Assembly (NCBI GenBank): GCA_010031735.1
Contig: RGZB01000010.1
Span: forward strand, 1-55,081
DNA from: Pseudomonadota bacterium
GTDB taxonomy: Bacteria > Pseudomonadota > Alphaproteobacteria > Rickettsiales > RGZB01
Length of the DNA: 55,081 bases
Direction: 5' to 3'
The translations under genes were made by a program, and so were the position numbers. Below are positions 1 through 10,391 of this stretch, in pieces. The notes under the pieces were generated by a model. The model did not search any database, was not told the origin of the DNA, and was given only the letters and a program-made list of their open reading frames with translations. Numbering within the stretch: the first letter of the stretch is position 1; each line of letters opens with the position of its first letter.

Positions 1-585
1 TTCAAGGCGGCAGGCTCGAAGGTTCTTTATTTCGCGGGTTATAAGAAAGCGATCGACCGCTATAAGATCGAGGAGATCGAGGCGGCGTCTGACGTGGTGG
101 TATGGTGCTGCGATGAGGCAGAGCTACCGACGCGTAAAGGCGACCGCACCTTCAAAGGCAATATCGTGCAGGCGATGACGGCGTATGCCGAAGGCCAGCT
201 CGGTGACACACCGATCAAAATGCAGGATATCAACCGTATCATCGCCATTGGTTCTGACCGCATGATGGCAGCCGTCGGTCAGGCACGTCATAACGTGCTC
301 AAAAAACACCTGAACCCGAAACACGAAGCGCTTGGCAGCATCAACTCCCCGATGCAGTGCATGATGAAAGAAATCTGCGCCCAATGCTTGCAGAAGCATG
401 TCGATCCGGTCACAGGTGAGCGTTATTATGTCTATTCCTGCTTCAATCAGGATCAGTGCCTTGATAAAGTTTCATTCCCGCATTTAAATGAGCGTCTGAA
501 ACAGAACGGTGTTCAAGAGAAGCTGACAGCGCAATGGATTGACCGTGCGCTCAAATCCCTTGGTCACCGCCATAAGGTGGCATAA
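1..585 (+). CDS. C-terminal part (5' truncated by window) of a FAD/NAD-binding, Fe-S cluster oxidoreductase subunit (DHOD electron-transfer / NfnA-like)
   Basis: Frame 1 is open from base 1 (FKAAGSKVLYFAGYKKAIDRYK...); the cysteine cluster CMMKEICAQC resembles the C-terminal Fe-S domain of this family; stop overlaps the nadE start (TAATG). Confidence 0.6.
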   Translation, partial: FKAAGSKVLYFAGYKKAIDRYKIEEIEAASDVVVWCCDEAELPTRKGDRTFKGNIVQAMTAYAEGQLGDTPIKMQDINRIIAIGSDRMMAAVGQARHNVLKKHLNPKHEALGSINSPMQCMMKEICAQCLQKHVDPVTGERYYVYSCFNQDQCLDKVSFPHLNERLKQNGVQEKLTAQWIDRALKSLGHRHKVA

Positions 586-2198
586 TGTCTGAACCGCTGG
601 TTATTGCACTCGCGCAACTCAATTTCACCGTGGGTGATATCGAAGGTAACAAAGCCCGCATCCAAAGCGCGATCAAATCCGCGCGTGACCCGGACATCAT
701 CATTTTCTCCGAACTTGCAGTAGTCGGCTACCCGCCGGAAGATCTGGTGATGCGTTCCGCTTTCCAGAAACGTGCGATCGCCGCGATCGAAGAGATCGCC
801 CGCGCGAACCGGGCGGGGCCAACGATCATCATCGGTGGTATCTCGATCGAGAAAGAGAAGTGCTTCAATAGCGTGTATGTACTGAGGGGTGGCAAGATCG
901 TACACCGCCAGCATAAACATAAACTCCCGAACTATGGCGTATTCGATGAGAAACGCGTGTTTGACAAGGGTGCGCTGCCGAAACCGTTCACGATCGAAGG
1001 CGTAAAATTCGGCCTGCTCGTATGTGAGGATATGTGGGGCGTGAATGTGCCGACTGCACTCAAAACTGCAGATATACTGGTGGTCATCAATGCTTCTCCG
1101 TTTGCCAAACATAAGCACGAAGTGCGCTTAGGCGCTGCAAAACGCGCGATCGAGATCGTAAAATCGCCGCTCATCTACCTCAATCAGGTGGGGGGGCAGG
1201 ACGACATCGTATTTGATGGCAACTCCTTCGTGCTCAGTGCCAAAGGTGAACTGGTAGCGAATCTCCCTTCATGGGAGGAGTCGGTCGCGGTAACCGTGTG
1301 GCAGAAGAAGAAATCCGGTTGGGTGTGCGAGAAGGCGGTGGATGCCAAATCACGGGATGTGCACGGTGATATGTACCGTGCGATGGTGCTCGCCCTTAAA
1401 GACTATGTCCGCAAAAACCGTTTCAGGGAAGTGGTGCTGGGTCTATCGGGGGGTATCGACTCTGCGTTGACGGCCGCGGTCGCGGTGGATGCACTGGGCG
1501 CCGAAGCGGTGAAAGGTGTATTCATGCCTTCCCGTTTCACGTCGAAGGATAGTATGGAGGACGCGAAATCAAGTGCACAGCTCCTCGGCATCGAACTTGA
1601 AGTGATCGATATCGAACCGATGGTGAAGGCTTTCGAGCATCAGTTAAAGCCGGTATTCGAAGGTAAGAAACGCGACATCACGGAAGAGAACCTCCAATCC
1701 CGTACCCGCGGTATGATCCTCATGGCGATCAGCAATAAGACCGGCGCGATGGTGCTGACCACCGGCAATAAATCAGAGCTTGCGACCGGTTACGCGACGC
1801 TCTACGGCGATATGTGCGGCGGCTATAATGTATTGAAAGACGTATATAAAACCGAAGTCTACGCGCTTGCCAAATGGCGCAATAAGAATGAGATGGTGAT
1901 CCCGAAGCGGACCATCACCAAAGCGCCGACAGCGGAACTTCGTGAGAACCAGAAAGACCAGGATACCTTACCGAGCTATGCCGTGTTAGATGCTATACTG
2001 CAGGAACTGATCGAGAAGGAAACGCCGCTCGCGACCATCGTGAAAAAGGGCTTCCACCGTGAAGTGGTGGAAAAAGTGGCAAGAATGCTTTATACATCGG
2101 AATATAAACGCAGACAGGCTGCGCCCGGCGTGAAGATTTCGACACGCTCGTTTGGCCGCGATCGTCGCTACCCGATTACGAACGGATTTAAAGAATAA
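585..2198 (+). CDS. nadE: glutamine-dependent NAD+ synthetase
   Basis: N-terminal nitrilase-type amidase (FSELAVVGYPPEDL, LLVCEDMWG) plus NAD synthase domain (LGLSGGIDSALTAAVAVDALG, TTGNKSELATGYATLYGD). Confidence 0.95.
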   Translation: MSEPLVIALAQLNFTVGDIEGNKARIQSAIKSARDPDIIIFSELAVVGYPPEDLVMRSAFQKRAIAAIEEIARANRAGPTIIIGGISIEKEKCFNSVYVLRGGKIVHRQHKHKLPNYGVFDEKRVFDKGALPKPFTIEGVKFGLLVCEDMWGVNVPTALKTADILVVINASPFAKHKHEVRLGAAKRAIEIVKSPLIYLNQVGGQDDIVFDGNSFVLSAKGELVANLPSWEESVAVTVWQKKKSGWVCEKAVDAKSRDVHGDMYRAMVLALKDYVRKNRFREVVLGLSGGIDSALTAAVAVDALGAEAVKGVFMPSRFTSKDSMEDAKSSAQLLGIELEVIDIEPMVKAFEHQLKPVFEGKKRDITEENLQSRTRGMILMAISNKTGAMVLTTGNKSELATGYATLYGDMCGGYNVLKDVYKTEVYALAKWRNKNEMVIPKRTITKAPTAELRENQKDQDTLPSYAVLDAILQELIEKETPLATIVKKGFHREVVEKVARMLYTSEYKRRQAAPGVKISTRSFGRDRRYPITNGFKE

Positions 2199-3529
2199 TG
2201 CTTACACGTTTTGCTCCGAGCCCTACAGGTTATATCCATCTAGGCAATGTGCGCACCGCGCTCGTGTGCTGGCTGTATGCCAGGAAATCTGGTGGCAAGT
2301 TCATGCTGCGCCTCGATGATACGGATATTGAGCGTTCGAAAGAGATTTTCGTCGAAGGTATCAAACGCGACCTTACCTGGCTTGGCCTCGGGTGGGATTT
2401 AGAGATGCGCCAATCGGAGCGTTTAGCCCGTTACCGCGAGGTGGTGGAAGTGCTCATCAAAGACGGCCGCGTTTATGCCTGCTTCGAGACCGAACAAGAA
2501 CTCGATGTGAAGCGCAAAATGCAAATGAGCCGCGGCCTGCCGCCGATTTACGACCGTGCCGCCCTGAAGCTTACCGAAGAACAGAAGCAGAAATTCCTCG
2601 CGGAAGGCAGGAAGCCGCACTACCGTTTCCTGATGAAGGATGAATCCATCACCTGGAACGATGAAGTGCGTGGCCCTGTCGCTTTCGAAGGCAAACATCT
2701 AAGCGACCCGATCATCGTGCGCGAAGGTGGCAGCTTCACCTACATGCTTCCGTCCGCGGTGGATGATGCGGATTACGCTATCACCCATGTGGTGCGCGGC
2801 GAGGACCATGTGACCAATACGGCGGTCCAGATCCAGATGTTCAAAGCGATGGGCAAAGTGCCGCCGACCTTCGCACACACCGCGTTTGTGAAAACAAAGG
2901 AAGGCAAACTTTCCAAACGTGAGGGTTCCGAAGGGATGCAGGAATTCCGCGAAGCGGGTATCGAGCCGCTCGCCATCGCAAGTTTCCTCGCGAAGGTCGG
3001 CACCTCCGACCCGATCGAAGTGCGTGCGAGCCTGGAGGAGTTGGTCGCTGAATTCGATATGAAGAAATTCAGCCGTTCGCCGACCATTTATGCGCCGGAG
3101 GATATCGACCGCCTGAATGCTAAACTCATCCATCTCTATACGTTTGCAAAAGTAGCGCCGCGCTTGAAAGAGATGGGTTTATCGGCAATCGATGAATCGT
3201 TCTGGAATGCCGTTCGTCCGAACCTGAAAACGGTGAATGAGGTCAAAGATTGGTGGACGATCTGCCGTGAGACGCTTTCGCCGGAGATCGAAGATGCGGA
3301 TTTTGCTAAGGCGGCGGCGGAGATTCTACCTACCGGTAAATGGGATGAGAAGACCTGGGATATCTGGGTGAACGACGTGAAGCAGAAGACCGGCCGCAGC
3401 GGCAAGACGCTGTTTATGCCGCTTCGGAAAGCGCTCACCGCGATGGAGCATGGGCCGGAACTCCGGAACTTACTTCCGCTCATCGGTCGCGATAAAGCCA
3501 TTGCGAGGCTGCATGGAAAAGCCGCGTGA
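2198..3529 (+). CDS. gltX: glutamyl-tRNA synthetase
   Basis: MLTRFAPSPTGYIHLGNVRTAL (HIGH-type motif), KLSKREG (KMSKS-type motif). Confidence 0.95.
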   Translation: MLTRFAPSPTGYIHLGNVRTALVCWLYARKSGGKFMLRLDDTDIERSKEIFVEGIKRDLTWLGLGWDLEMRQSERLARYREVVEVLIKDGRVYACFETEQELDVKRKMQMSRGLPPIYDRAALKLTEEQKQKFLAEGRKPHYRFLMKDESITWNDEVRGPVAFEGKHLSDPIIVREGGSFTYMLPSAVDDADYAITHVVRGEDHVTNTAVQIQMFKAMGKVPPTFAHTAFVKTKEGKLSKREGSEGMQEFREAGIEPLAIASFLAKVGTSDPIEVRASLEELVAEFDMKKFSRSPTIYAPEDIDRLNAKLIHLYTFAKVAPRLKEMGLSAIDESFWNAVRPNLKTVNEVKDWWTICRETLSPEIEDADFAKAAAEILPTGKWDEKTWDIWVNDVKQKTGRSGKTLFMPLRKALTAMEHGPELRNLLPLIGRDKAIARLHGKAA

Positions 3530-4040
3530 GAAATCGCTGCTAGTGCGTGTACGTGCTGCCATCCTGCAGCGCTTTTTCGATAAGCTCAGTGATGCGACGG
3601 GCGGTGCGGATTTTCCCGAGATGTATATCTGGGGACGTTCCAATCAAACGGAGTTCAGCCACCGCACCTTGCTTGGCCTTACGGCGGATAAGGTCATCTA
3701 TTTCTCGCCCGGCATTTTCCGTCGGAAACTGATCTCACTCGCCTACGACCACATCACCACGGTAAATGAAAGCTCTTCCTTAACCGAACGGCAGATCGTG
3801 CTCTATTTCTTGAATGGCGGACTAGTGTTTTATCCGCTCCTGAATTTAAAGGATACGGAAGTGGTGACGTTCCTCGAGACGCTGCGTAAACGCATCTCCG
3901 GCGGCATGCGTTCAACACCGGTGCAGGTGGGTGGAGATATCCCTGAACAAATCCGCAAACTCTCCGACCTTCAGAAGGAAGGCATCTTGAGCGCGGAAGA
4001 ATTCGAAGCGAAGAAAAAAGAATTGCTAGCGCGGATGTAA
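3513..4040 (+). CDS. hypothetical protein with C-terminal SHOCT-like motif
   Basis: ORF 3450-4040, likely start at ATG 3513 (MEKPREKSLL), overlapping gltX by 17 nt; C-term IRKLSDLQKEGILSAEEFEAKKKELLARM matches SHOCT style. Confidence 0.7.
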   Translation: MEKPREKSLLVRVRAAILQRFFDKLSDATGGADFPEMYIWGRSNQTEFSHRTLLGLTADKVIYFSPGIFRRKLISLAYDHITTVNESSSLTERQIVLYFLNGGLVFYPLLNLKDTEVVTFLETLRKRISGGMRSTPVQVGGDIPEQIRKLSDLQKEGILSAEEFEAKKKELLARM

Positions 4041-4041
4041 G

Positions 4042-5370
<1,329 letters not shown>

Positions 5371-5374
5371 CGCC

Positions 5375-6187
5375 ATGGCGCGCGAGATGCCGGAAGGACC
5401 ACGCATCAATTACCAGATCAACGGCAAGTTCGTAAAACCGGAAACAATGGAAAGAGAATTTGCGTTGGCCTGCGGGACAGACATAACCCTTCAGGATATT
5501 GTTTCCTGTTTTTACCTGGTGCCGAACACCTATTTTGTGGGTGTAGTGGATATGGTGAAGGAATCCGCAAAACGGCAATTCAAGCTCAACGGCCAGTATA
5601 TCACGCCTGATCCTGAATCCGCCTTCAAAGATAAAAGCGCCCTCAGCTTTGCCGTGTGGTTCAATGTAAACTCGCTTACTGGGGAGCGGAGCGGTCAGCT
5701 GTGGAACTTTAATGTGCATGATTCACAAAAGGGAACCGGCACTATCCTCGCACGCACGGCAATCGAGATATTAGAGAATATGCAGATGACCAAGTGCTTT
5801 CTCCATGCCGGGGATTCAGTGGGTGGTTATTTCTGGGCATCGCTTGGGCTGGAGCCGCAGGACAAAAATGCCGAAACCCAGTTACAGGAAAGTCTAAGGC
5901 GCCGGATCAAAAGATTGAGGGATTCCGGTTTCGGGATTCCCGAAACGGTGGATAGGCTTATCGATCGGTTGAGTTTGCCGGACGGTGATACGGCCAAATC
6001 CTACCCGAAAGATATCGCAGAGCTGGAGGAGCCCAAAGTAGAGTGGAAAGGCCAGAACGTGACGCTTGGTAAAGGGTTGCTCATGGGTTTGGTCTGGCAT
6101 GCCATGCTGGATTTCTCGAACGAACGCCAGATGAGTGCGTTCAACCTTGCAACTGGAAGGAGTGGCCCATGCCTAACGAAAAGCTGA
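5375..6187 (+). CDS. hypothetical protein, possibly GNAT-fold-like
   Basis: Long ORF with operon spacing after cysS; no firm family recognised. Confidence 0.6.
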   Translation: MAREMPEGPRINYQINGKFVKPETMEREFALACGTDITLQDIVSCFYLVPNTYFVGVVDMVKESAKRQFKLNGQYITPDPESAFKDKSALSFAVWFNVNSLTGERSGQLWNFNVHDSQKGTGTILARTAIEILENMQMTKCFLHAGDSVGGYFWASLGLEPQDKNAETQLQESLRRRIKRLRDSGFGIPETVDRLIDRLSLPDGDTAKSYPKDIAELEEPKVEWKGQNVTLGKGLLMGLVWHAMLDFSNERQMSAFNLATGRSGPCLTKS

Positions 6188-6369
6188 TATCCATGGAAGA
6201 AAAGGCCATGCAGGAGATGGATCGTAAACGCAAAACCGATAAGGATTTCGCGTATAAAATGAAGCTCCCCTCGATCAAAAGGGCGCAGGCAGCCGGTATC
6301 CCGAACGAGGAGATCGAGCAGCTTTACGGGGTCAAAATCCGGCCTGCGGATAAGAAACCTGTGGGTTAA
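6169..6369 (+). CDS. small charged hypothetical protein (66 aa)
   Basis: ATG overlaps the end of the upstream ORF; highly charged; same operon. Confidence 0.5.
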   Translation: MPNEKLISMEEKAMQEMDRKRKTDKDFAYKMKLPSIKRAQAAGIPNEEIEQLYGVKIRPADKKPVG

Positions 6370-6433
6370 TTGCCTTACTACTTGCAAAATAAGGGATTTT
6401 GTTAGAATATAGCCCTCCCGACAAAGGCAATCC

Positions 6434-8026
6434 ATGACGAAGCGCGTTTACATATATGACAGCACCCTGCGTGACGGTGCACAGACCCAGGGTGTGAATT
6501 TCACCGTGGTAGATAAGCAGGATATCGCGCGCGAACTCGATCAGCTTGGCGTGGACTACATCGAGGGTGGTTGGCCGGGCGCGAACCCGACAGACGATGC
6601 GTTTTTCCGGGCGGTTCCCAAACTCGATACCGCGAAGATGGTCGCATTTGGCATGACGCATAAGGCCGAAACCAGTGCTGCGAACGATCCGGGCCTGAAC
6701 GCACTCATCAACACGGGCGTGAAGCAAGTATGTATCGTAGGCAAATCTTCCGCATTCCATGTACAGAATGTGCTCGGTGTTTCCCTGAAGGCAAATCTTC
6801 AGATGGTCAGCGACAGTATTGCCTATATCAAAAAGAAGAAAGTCGAAGCATTCTTCGATGCCGAACATTTTTTCGATAGTTACAAAGCCAATCCGGAATA
6901 TGCACTCTCGGTTGCTAAGACGGCATATGACAGTGGCGCGCGCTGGGTTATCCTGTGTGACACGAACGGCGGCACGCTCCCGCATGAAATCGATAAGATC
7001 GTGCGCGATGTGGCAAAAATCATTCCGGGCGACCATCTAGGCATCCACTGCCATAACGATACGGAGAATGCGGTAGCGAATTCACTGACAGCTGTGCAGG
7101 CAGGCGTGCGCCAGGTGCAAGGCACGATGGGCGGTGTGGGCGAACGCTGCGGTAATGCGAACCTGTTCTCGATCATCCCGAATCTGATGCTGAAGATGGG
7201 GTATGAAACCGGTGTTTCCAAACAAGGTTTGAAACAGCTCACCCGTATCGCCAATCGCCTGGAAGAACGTATCCACCTGAACCGTGCGCGTCATCTGCCG
7301 TATGTGGGTGCTTCGGCATTCGCGCATAAAGGCGGGCTGCATGTCTCTGCGGTGGTAAAGGATCCATCGAGCTATGAACATATCAACCCGGATATGGTGG
7401 GTAACGAGCGCATCATCCTGATATCCGACCAGGCGGGTAAATCGAATATCATGAGCAGGCTTACATCCGTAGGCATCAAGGTGGATGACAAAGATCCAGC
7501 GGTGAAACGTAAGATCAAAGCGCTTACGGATGAAATCAAAGAGCGCGAGAACCAAGGCTACGCCTACGATGTGGCGGATGCGAGCTTCGAGATACTGGCA
7601 CGCAGGTTCCTCGAGAGCGTACCAGAATATTATCACTTGAAGAGTTTCCGTGTGATTGATGAACGGCGCTGGAACGCTAAAGGCGAACTCATCACCCTTT
7701 CCGAAGCGACGACGAAAATCGTGCTCGATGACAAAGAAGTCATGACGGTGGCCGAAGGTAACGGCCCGGTGAACGCGCTCAATCTCTCGCTCAAGAAAGC
7801 GCTCGCGCGTAAGTATAAATCACTCAAGAATATGCGCCTGCGTGATTATAAAGTACGTATCGTCACGCCTGAAGCAGGAAGTGGTGCGGTGACGCGTGTC
7901 TTAATCGAGACGGCGGATAAAGAAGGCAACCGCTGGTGCACGGTAGGGGTTTCCACCAACATCATTGATGCGTCATATAATGCGCTGCATGATGCGATCG
8001 TCTACAAACTGCTGCATTCGAAATAA
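6434..8026 (+). CDS. cimA: (R)-citramalate synthase
   Basis: YIYDSTLRDGAQTQGVNFTVVDK, GIHCHNDTENAVANSLTAVQAG, C-terminal LeuA dimer domain. Confidence 0.92.
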   Translation: MTKRVYIYDSTLRDGAQTQGVNFTVVDKQDIARELDQLGVDYIEGGWPGANPTDDAFFRAVPKLDTAKMVAFGMTHKAETSAANDPGLNALINTGVKQVCIVGKSSAFHVQNVLGVSLKANLQMVSDSIAYIKKKKVEAFFDAEHFFDSYKANPEYALSVAKTAYDSGARWVILCDTNGGTLPHEIDKIVRDVAKIIPGDHLGIHCHNDTENAVANSLTAVQAGVRQVQGTMGGVGERCGNANLFSIIPNLMLKMGYETGVSKQGLKQLTRIANRLEERIHLNRARHLPYVGASAFAHKGGLHVSAVVKDPSSYEHINPDMVGNERIILISDQAGKSNIMSRLTSVGIKVDDKDPAVKRKIKALTDEIKERENQGYAYDVADASFEILARRFLESVPEYYHLKSFRVIDERRWNAKGELITLSEATTKIVLDDKEVMTVAEGNGPVNALNLSLKKALARKYKSLKNMRLRDYKVRIVTPEAGSGAVTRVLIETADKEGNRWCTVGVSTNIIDASYNALHDAIVYKLLHSK

Positions 8027-8751
8027 TGCATCCTCCGGTCATCATCCTGGTTCGCCCGCAGATGGGCGAGAATATCGGTGCGGTCGCGCGCATCATGGCG
8101 AATTTTGGCCTTGCTGAAATGCGTATCGTAGCCCCGCGGGACGGTTGGCCCAATCCGCAGGCCATCGCGATGGCGTCGGGTGCTACACACATCATCGACG
8201 ATGCAAAAATATTCAATACGACGGCCGAGGCGGTCGCCGATTTACAATATATTTCCGCCACCACCGGTCGTCCGCGCGATATGGTGAAGCCCTGCTATGA
8301 TGCGGTAGAGGGTGTCATCAAGTGTGTCACTGCCTACCAATCGCGCATGCGGGTGGGACTTCTCTTCGGGCCCGAGCGTACGGGGCTTGAAAACGAGGAT
8401 TTGGTGCTTACCGATGCGATCGTGACCATTCCCACCAGTCCGGAGTTCCCATCACTTAACCTGGCTCAGTCCGTTGCGGTGATGCTCTATCAATGGGTGG
8501 TTTCTGCACGCACCCAAACCTTCAAGCCGCCGGAAGCAGCAAGTCCGCGCGCCAGTAAAGAAGAGGTATGGAATTTCTTGAATCATCTGGAGCAGGCGCT
8601 CGATAAAGCCGGACATTTCAAATCGCCAGACATGAAACCGAAGATGTTACAGAATTTACAAAGCCCCTTCTTGCGCGCCAATCTTACCGAGCAGGAGGTA
8701 CGAACGCTATTCGGGGTGATGGCGAGCCTTACGCAGGCACAGAAAAAATAG
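8026..8751 (+). CDS. trmJ: tRNA/rRNA methyltransferase, SPOUT family (TrmJ-like)
   Basis: VIILVRPQMGENIGAVARIMANFGL, LLFGPERTGLENEDL, SLNLAQSVAVMLYQW. Confidence 0.88.
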   Translation: MHPPVIILVRPQMGENIGAVARIMANFGLAEMRIVAPRDGWPNPQAIAMASGATHIIDDAKIFNTTAEAVADLQYISATTGRPRDMVKPCYDAVEGVIKCVTAYQSRMRVGLLFGPERTGLENEDLVLTDAIVTIPTSPEFPSLNLAQSVAVMLYQWVVSARTQTFKPPEAASPRASKEEVWNFLNHLEQALDKAGHFKSPDMKPKMLQNLQSPFLRANLTEQEVRTLFGVMASLTQAQKK

Positions 8752-8762
8752 CCAGAAACAGA

Positions 8763-8794
8763 ACGGGGGAGAGTGGTTGTCCACTCTCCCCCGT
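8763..8794. other. perfect 14-bp stem, 4-nt loop hairpin between convergent genes (possible terminator without T-tract)
   Basis: ACGGGGGAGAGTGG-ttgt-CCACTCTCCCCCGT. Confidence 0.75.
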
Positions 8795-8820
8795 CTGTGT
8801 CCACTAAGGGACGTTGTCAT

Positions 8821-9231
8821 TTAGGCCAGGAAGCTCCGTAGTAACTGGAGCTGCCTCTCGAAGAACCCGATCTCCGTTCCGAGACCCGATCGCCCGTCGC
8901 CCGTCGCCTGCATCTCGCGTCGCGTGCGGATGGCCTCGTTGTACTGCCCGATTGCCACCGCGACGATCTCGATCCACGTTCCCTGCGCACGGGTCACCGC
9001 ACAGATCGCCGGCTCCGCCGAACGTTGTACGATGATCAGACCCGAAACCGCGTAGGCCAGCTTCTCGAGTTCCGTGATTTCCACATCCTCCGTCGCCAGA
9101 ACCATCAGTTGGAGCGGGTACTGATTCCGTAACTCCCGTACCTCACCCATCGTCACCTGCCGAACTTCCACATCCTTGCGGAAGCCTTCCCCGATTTGCT
9201 CCGGGGGGAAGCCGAGACATGCGATAAGCAT
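8821..9231 (-). CDS. hypothetical protein (136 aa)
   Basis: ORF with a GAGGTGA Shine-Dalgarno-like sequence just upstream of its ATG on the minus strand; convergent with trmJ; no family recognised. Confidence 0.6.
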   Translation of the reverse strand: MLIACLGFPPEQIGEGFRKDVEVRQVTMGEVRELRNQYPLQLMVLATEDVEITELEKLAYAVSGLIIVQRSAEPAICAVTRAQGTWIEIVAVAIGQYNEAIRTRREMQATGDGRSGLGTEIGFFERQLQLLRSFLA

Positions 9232-9399
9232 CGCAGGTCACCTCACATACACATGCGGTGGGGATTTCTTTTATGCCCTTCCCCACCAAAAGGTTATATA
9301 GTCCGCCTGATCCTCCAAAAGGGTACAGACGGTAATTTTCCTACAGTTCTAAGTCTGATTATAGGGCTGTAATATGGCAGTTATGTGACAGAAAAAGCG

Positions 9400-9427
9400 T
9401 TGACAAACGGCCAAAAATGCCTAGATT
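9400..9427 (+). promoter_or_regulatory. putative sigma70 promoter for rpsD
   Basis: TTGACA (9400-9405), 16-nt spacer, TAGATT (9422-9427), about 100 nt upstream of rpsD. Confidence 0.6.
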
Positions 9428-9530
9428 ACGCCCTCCCAACCTACCAAGGTGTGTGTTTCCATCCTCCGGAATGTAAATGGTAGAGACGGGCAAACCAAGA
9501 CGCACCCTATAACCTAAAGGACTGAAAAAC

Positions 9531-10148
9531 ATGACTAAACGTGCACAATCCAAGTTCAAAATCAGCCGCCGTCTGGGCGTAAGCCTCTGGGGTTCGGCGA
9601 AAGATCCGCATAACACGAAAAACTATGCTCCCGGCCAACACGGTGCAGCAAAACGCCGCGGCGGTTCTGATTACGGCCTGCAGCTCAATGCGAAACAAAA
9701 ACTCAAAGGCTACTACGGCAACATCTCGGAGAAGCAATTCCGCGCGGTGTATAAAGAAGCGATCCGCCGTAAAGGTGACTCCAGCGAAAACCTGGTCGGT
9801 CTCCTCGAGCAACGCCTTGATATCATCATCTACCGCATGAACTTCGTGCCGACGGTATTCGCGGCTCGCCAGTTCGTGAACCACAAACACATCAAAGTGA
9901 ACGGTAAAACCGTGAACATCCCGAGCTACCAAGTGAAAGCAGGCGATGTGATCGAAGTGAAAGAAAAATCCCGTACGCTCCCGGTGGTTCTGGAAGCGAG
10001 CCAAAATCCGCAACGTAACACGCCGGATTACCTGGAAGTGGATCATAAGGAACTGAAAGGTAAATTTGTCCGCGTTCCGAAACTCGCTGACGTGCCGTAC
10101 CCGGTACTGATGGAACCGCACTTAGTGATCGAGTTCTACTCGCGCTAA
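9531..10148 (+). CDS. rpsD: 30S ribosomal protein S4
   Basis: [63 protein letters not shown]. Confidence 0.97.
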   Translation: MTKRAQSKFKISRRLGVSLWGSAKDPHNTKNYAPGQHGAAKRRGGSDYGLQLNAKQKLKGYYGNISEKQFRAVYKEAIRRKGDSSENLVGLLEQRLDIIIYRMNFVPTVFAARQFVNHKHIKVNGKTVNIPSYQVKAGDVIEVKEKSRTLPVVLEASQNPQRNTPDYLEVDHKELKGKFVRVPKLADVPYPVLMEPHLVIEFYSR

Positions 10149-10157
10149 TTCTCCTAT

Positions 10158-10254
10158 TCTGGGCGCTATCGTCCGGAGTATTGCGATCCGCTACTTTCGT
10201 ACGTTTATGTACGCTCTGTTGCGGTTCTTATGCTCCCGCCGCTATCACCCCAGA
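10158..10254. repeat. long imperfect inverted repeat (about 97 nt)
   Basis: Arms starting TCTGGG... and ending ...CCCAGA, with CCGC/GCGG and CGTAC-gtttat-GTACG at the tip. Confidence 0.6.
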
Positions 10255-10280
10255 GGAGCGAATGAAGACAATATACAAAA

Positions 10281-10310
10281 GCCGCCGGCATTAAACCCGG
10301 CGGCTTTTTT
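10281..10310 (+). terminator. intrinsic terminator
   Basis: GCCGCCGG-cattaaac-CCGGCGGC followed by TTTTTT. Confidence 0.85.
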
Positions 10311-10325
10311 GTTCCACGTGAAACA
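10310..10325. promoter_or_regulatory. parS-like ParB/Spo0J binding site
   Basis: TGTTCCACGTGAAACA, 15/16 match to TGTTTCACGTGAAACA. Confidence 0.75.
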
Positions 10326-10391
10326 TGTTACAAATAGCCGAGTATGGAAAGAACGACTCCCGGAAAAGTTATTTCGATGGTGGGTGGTAGA

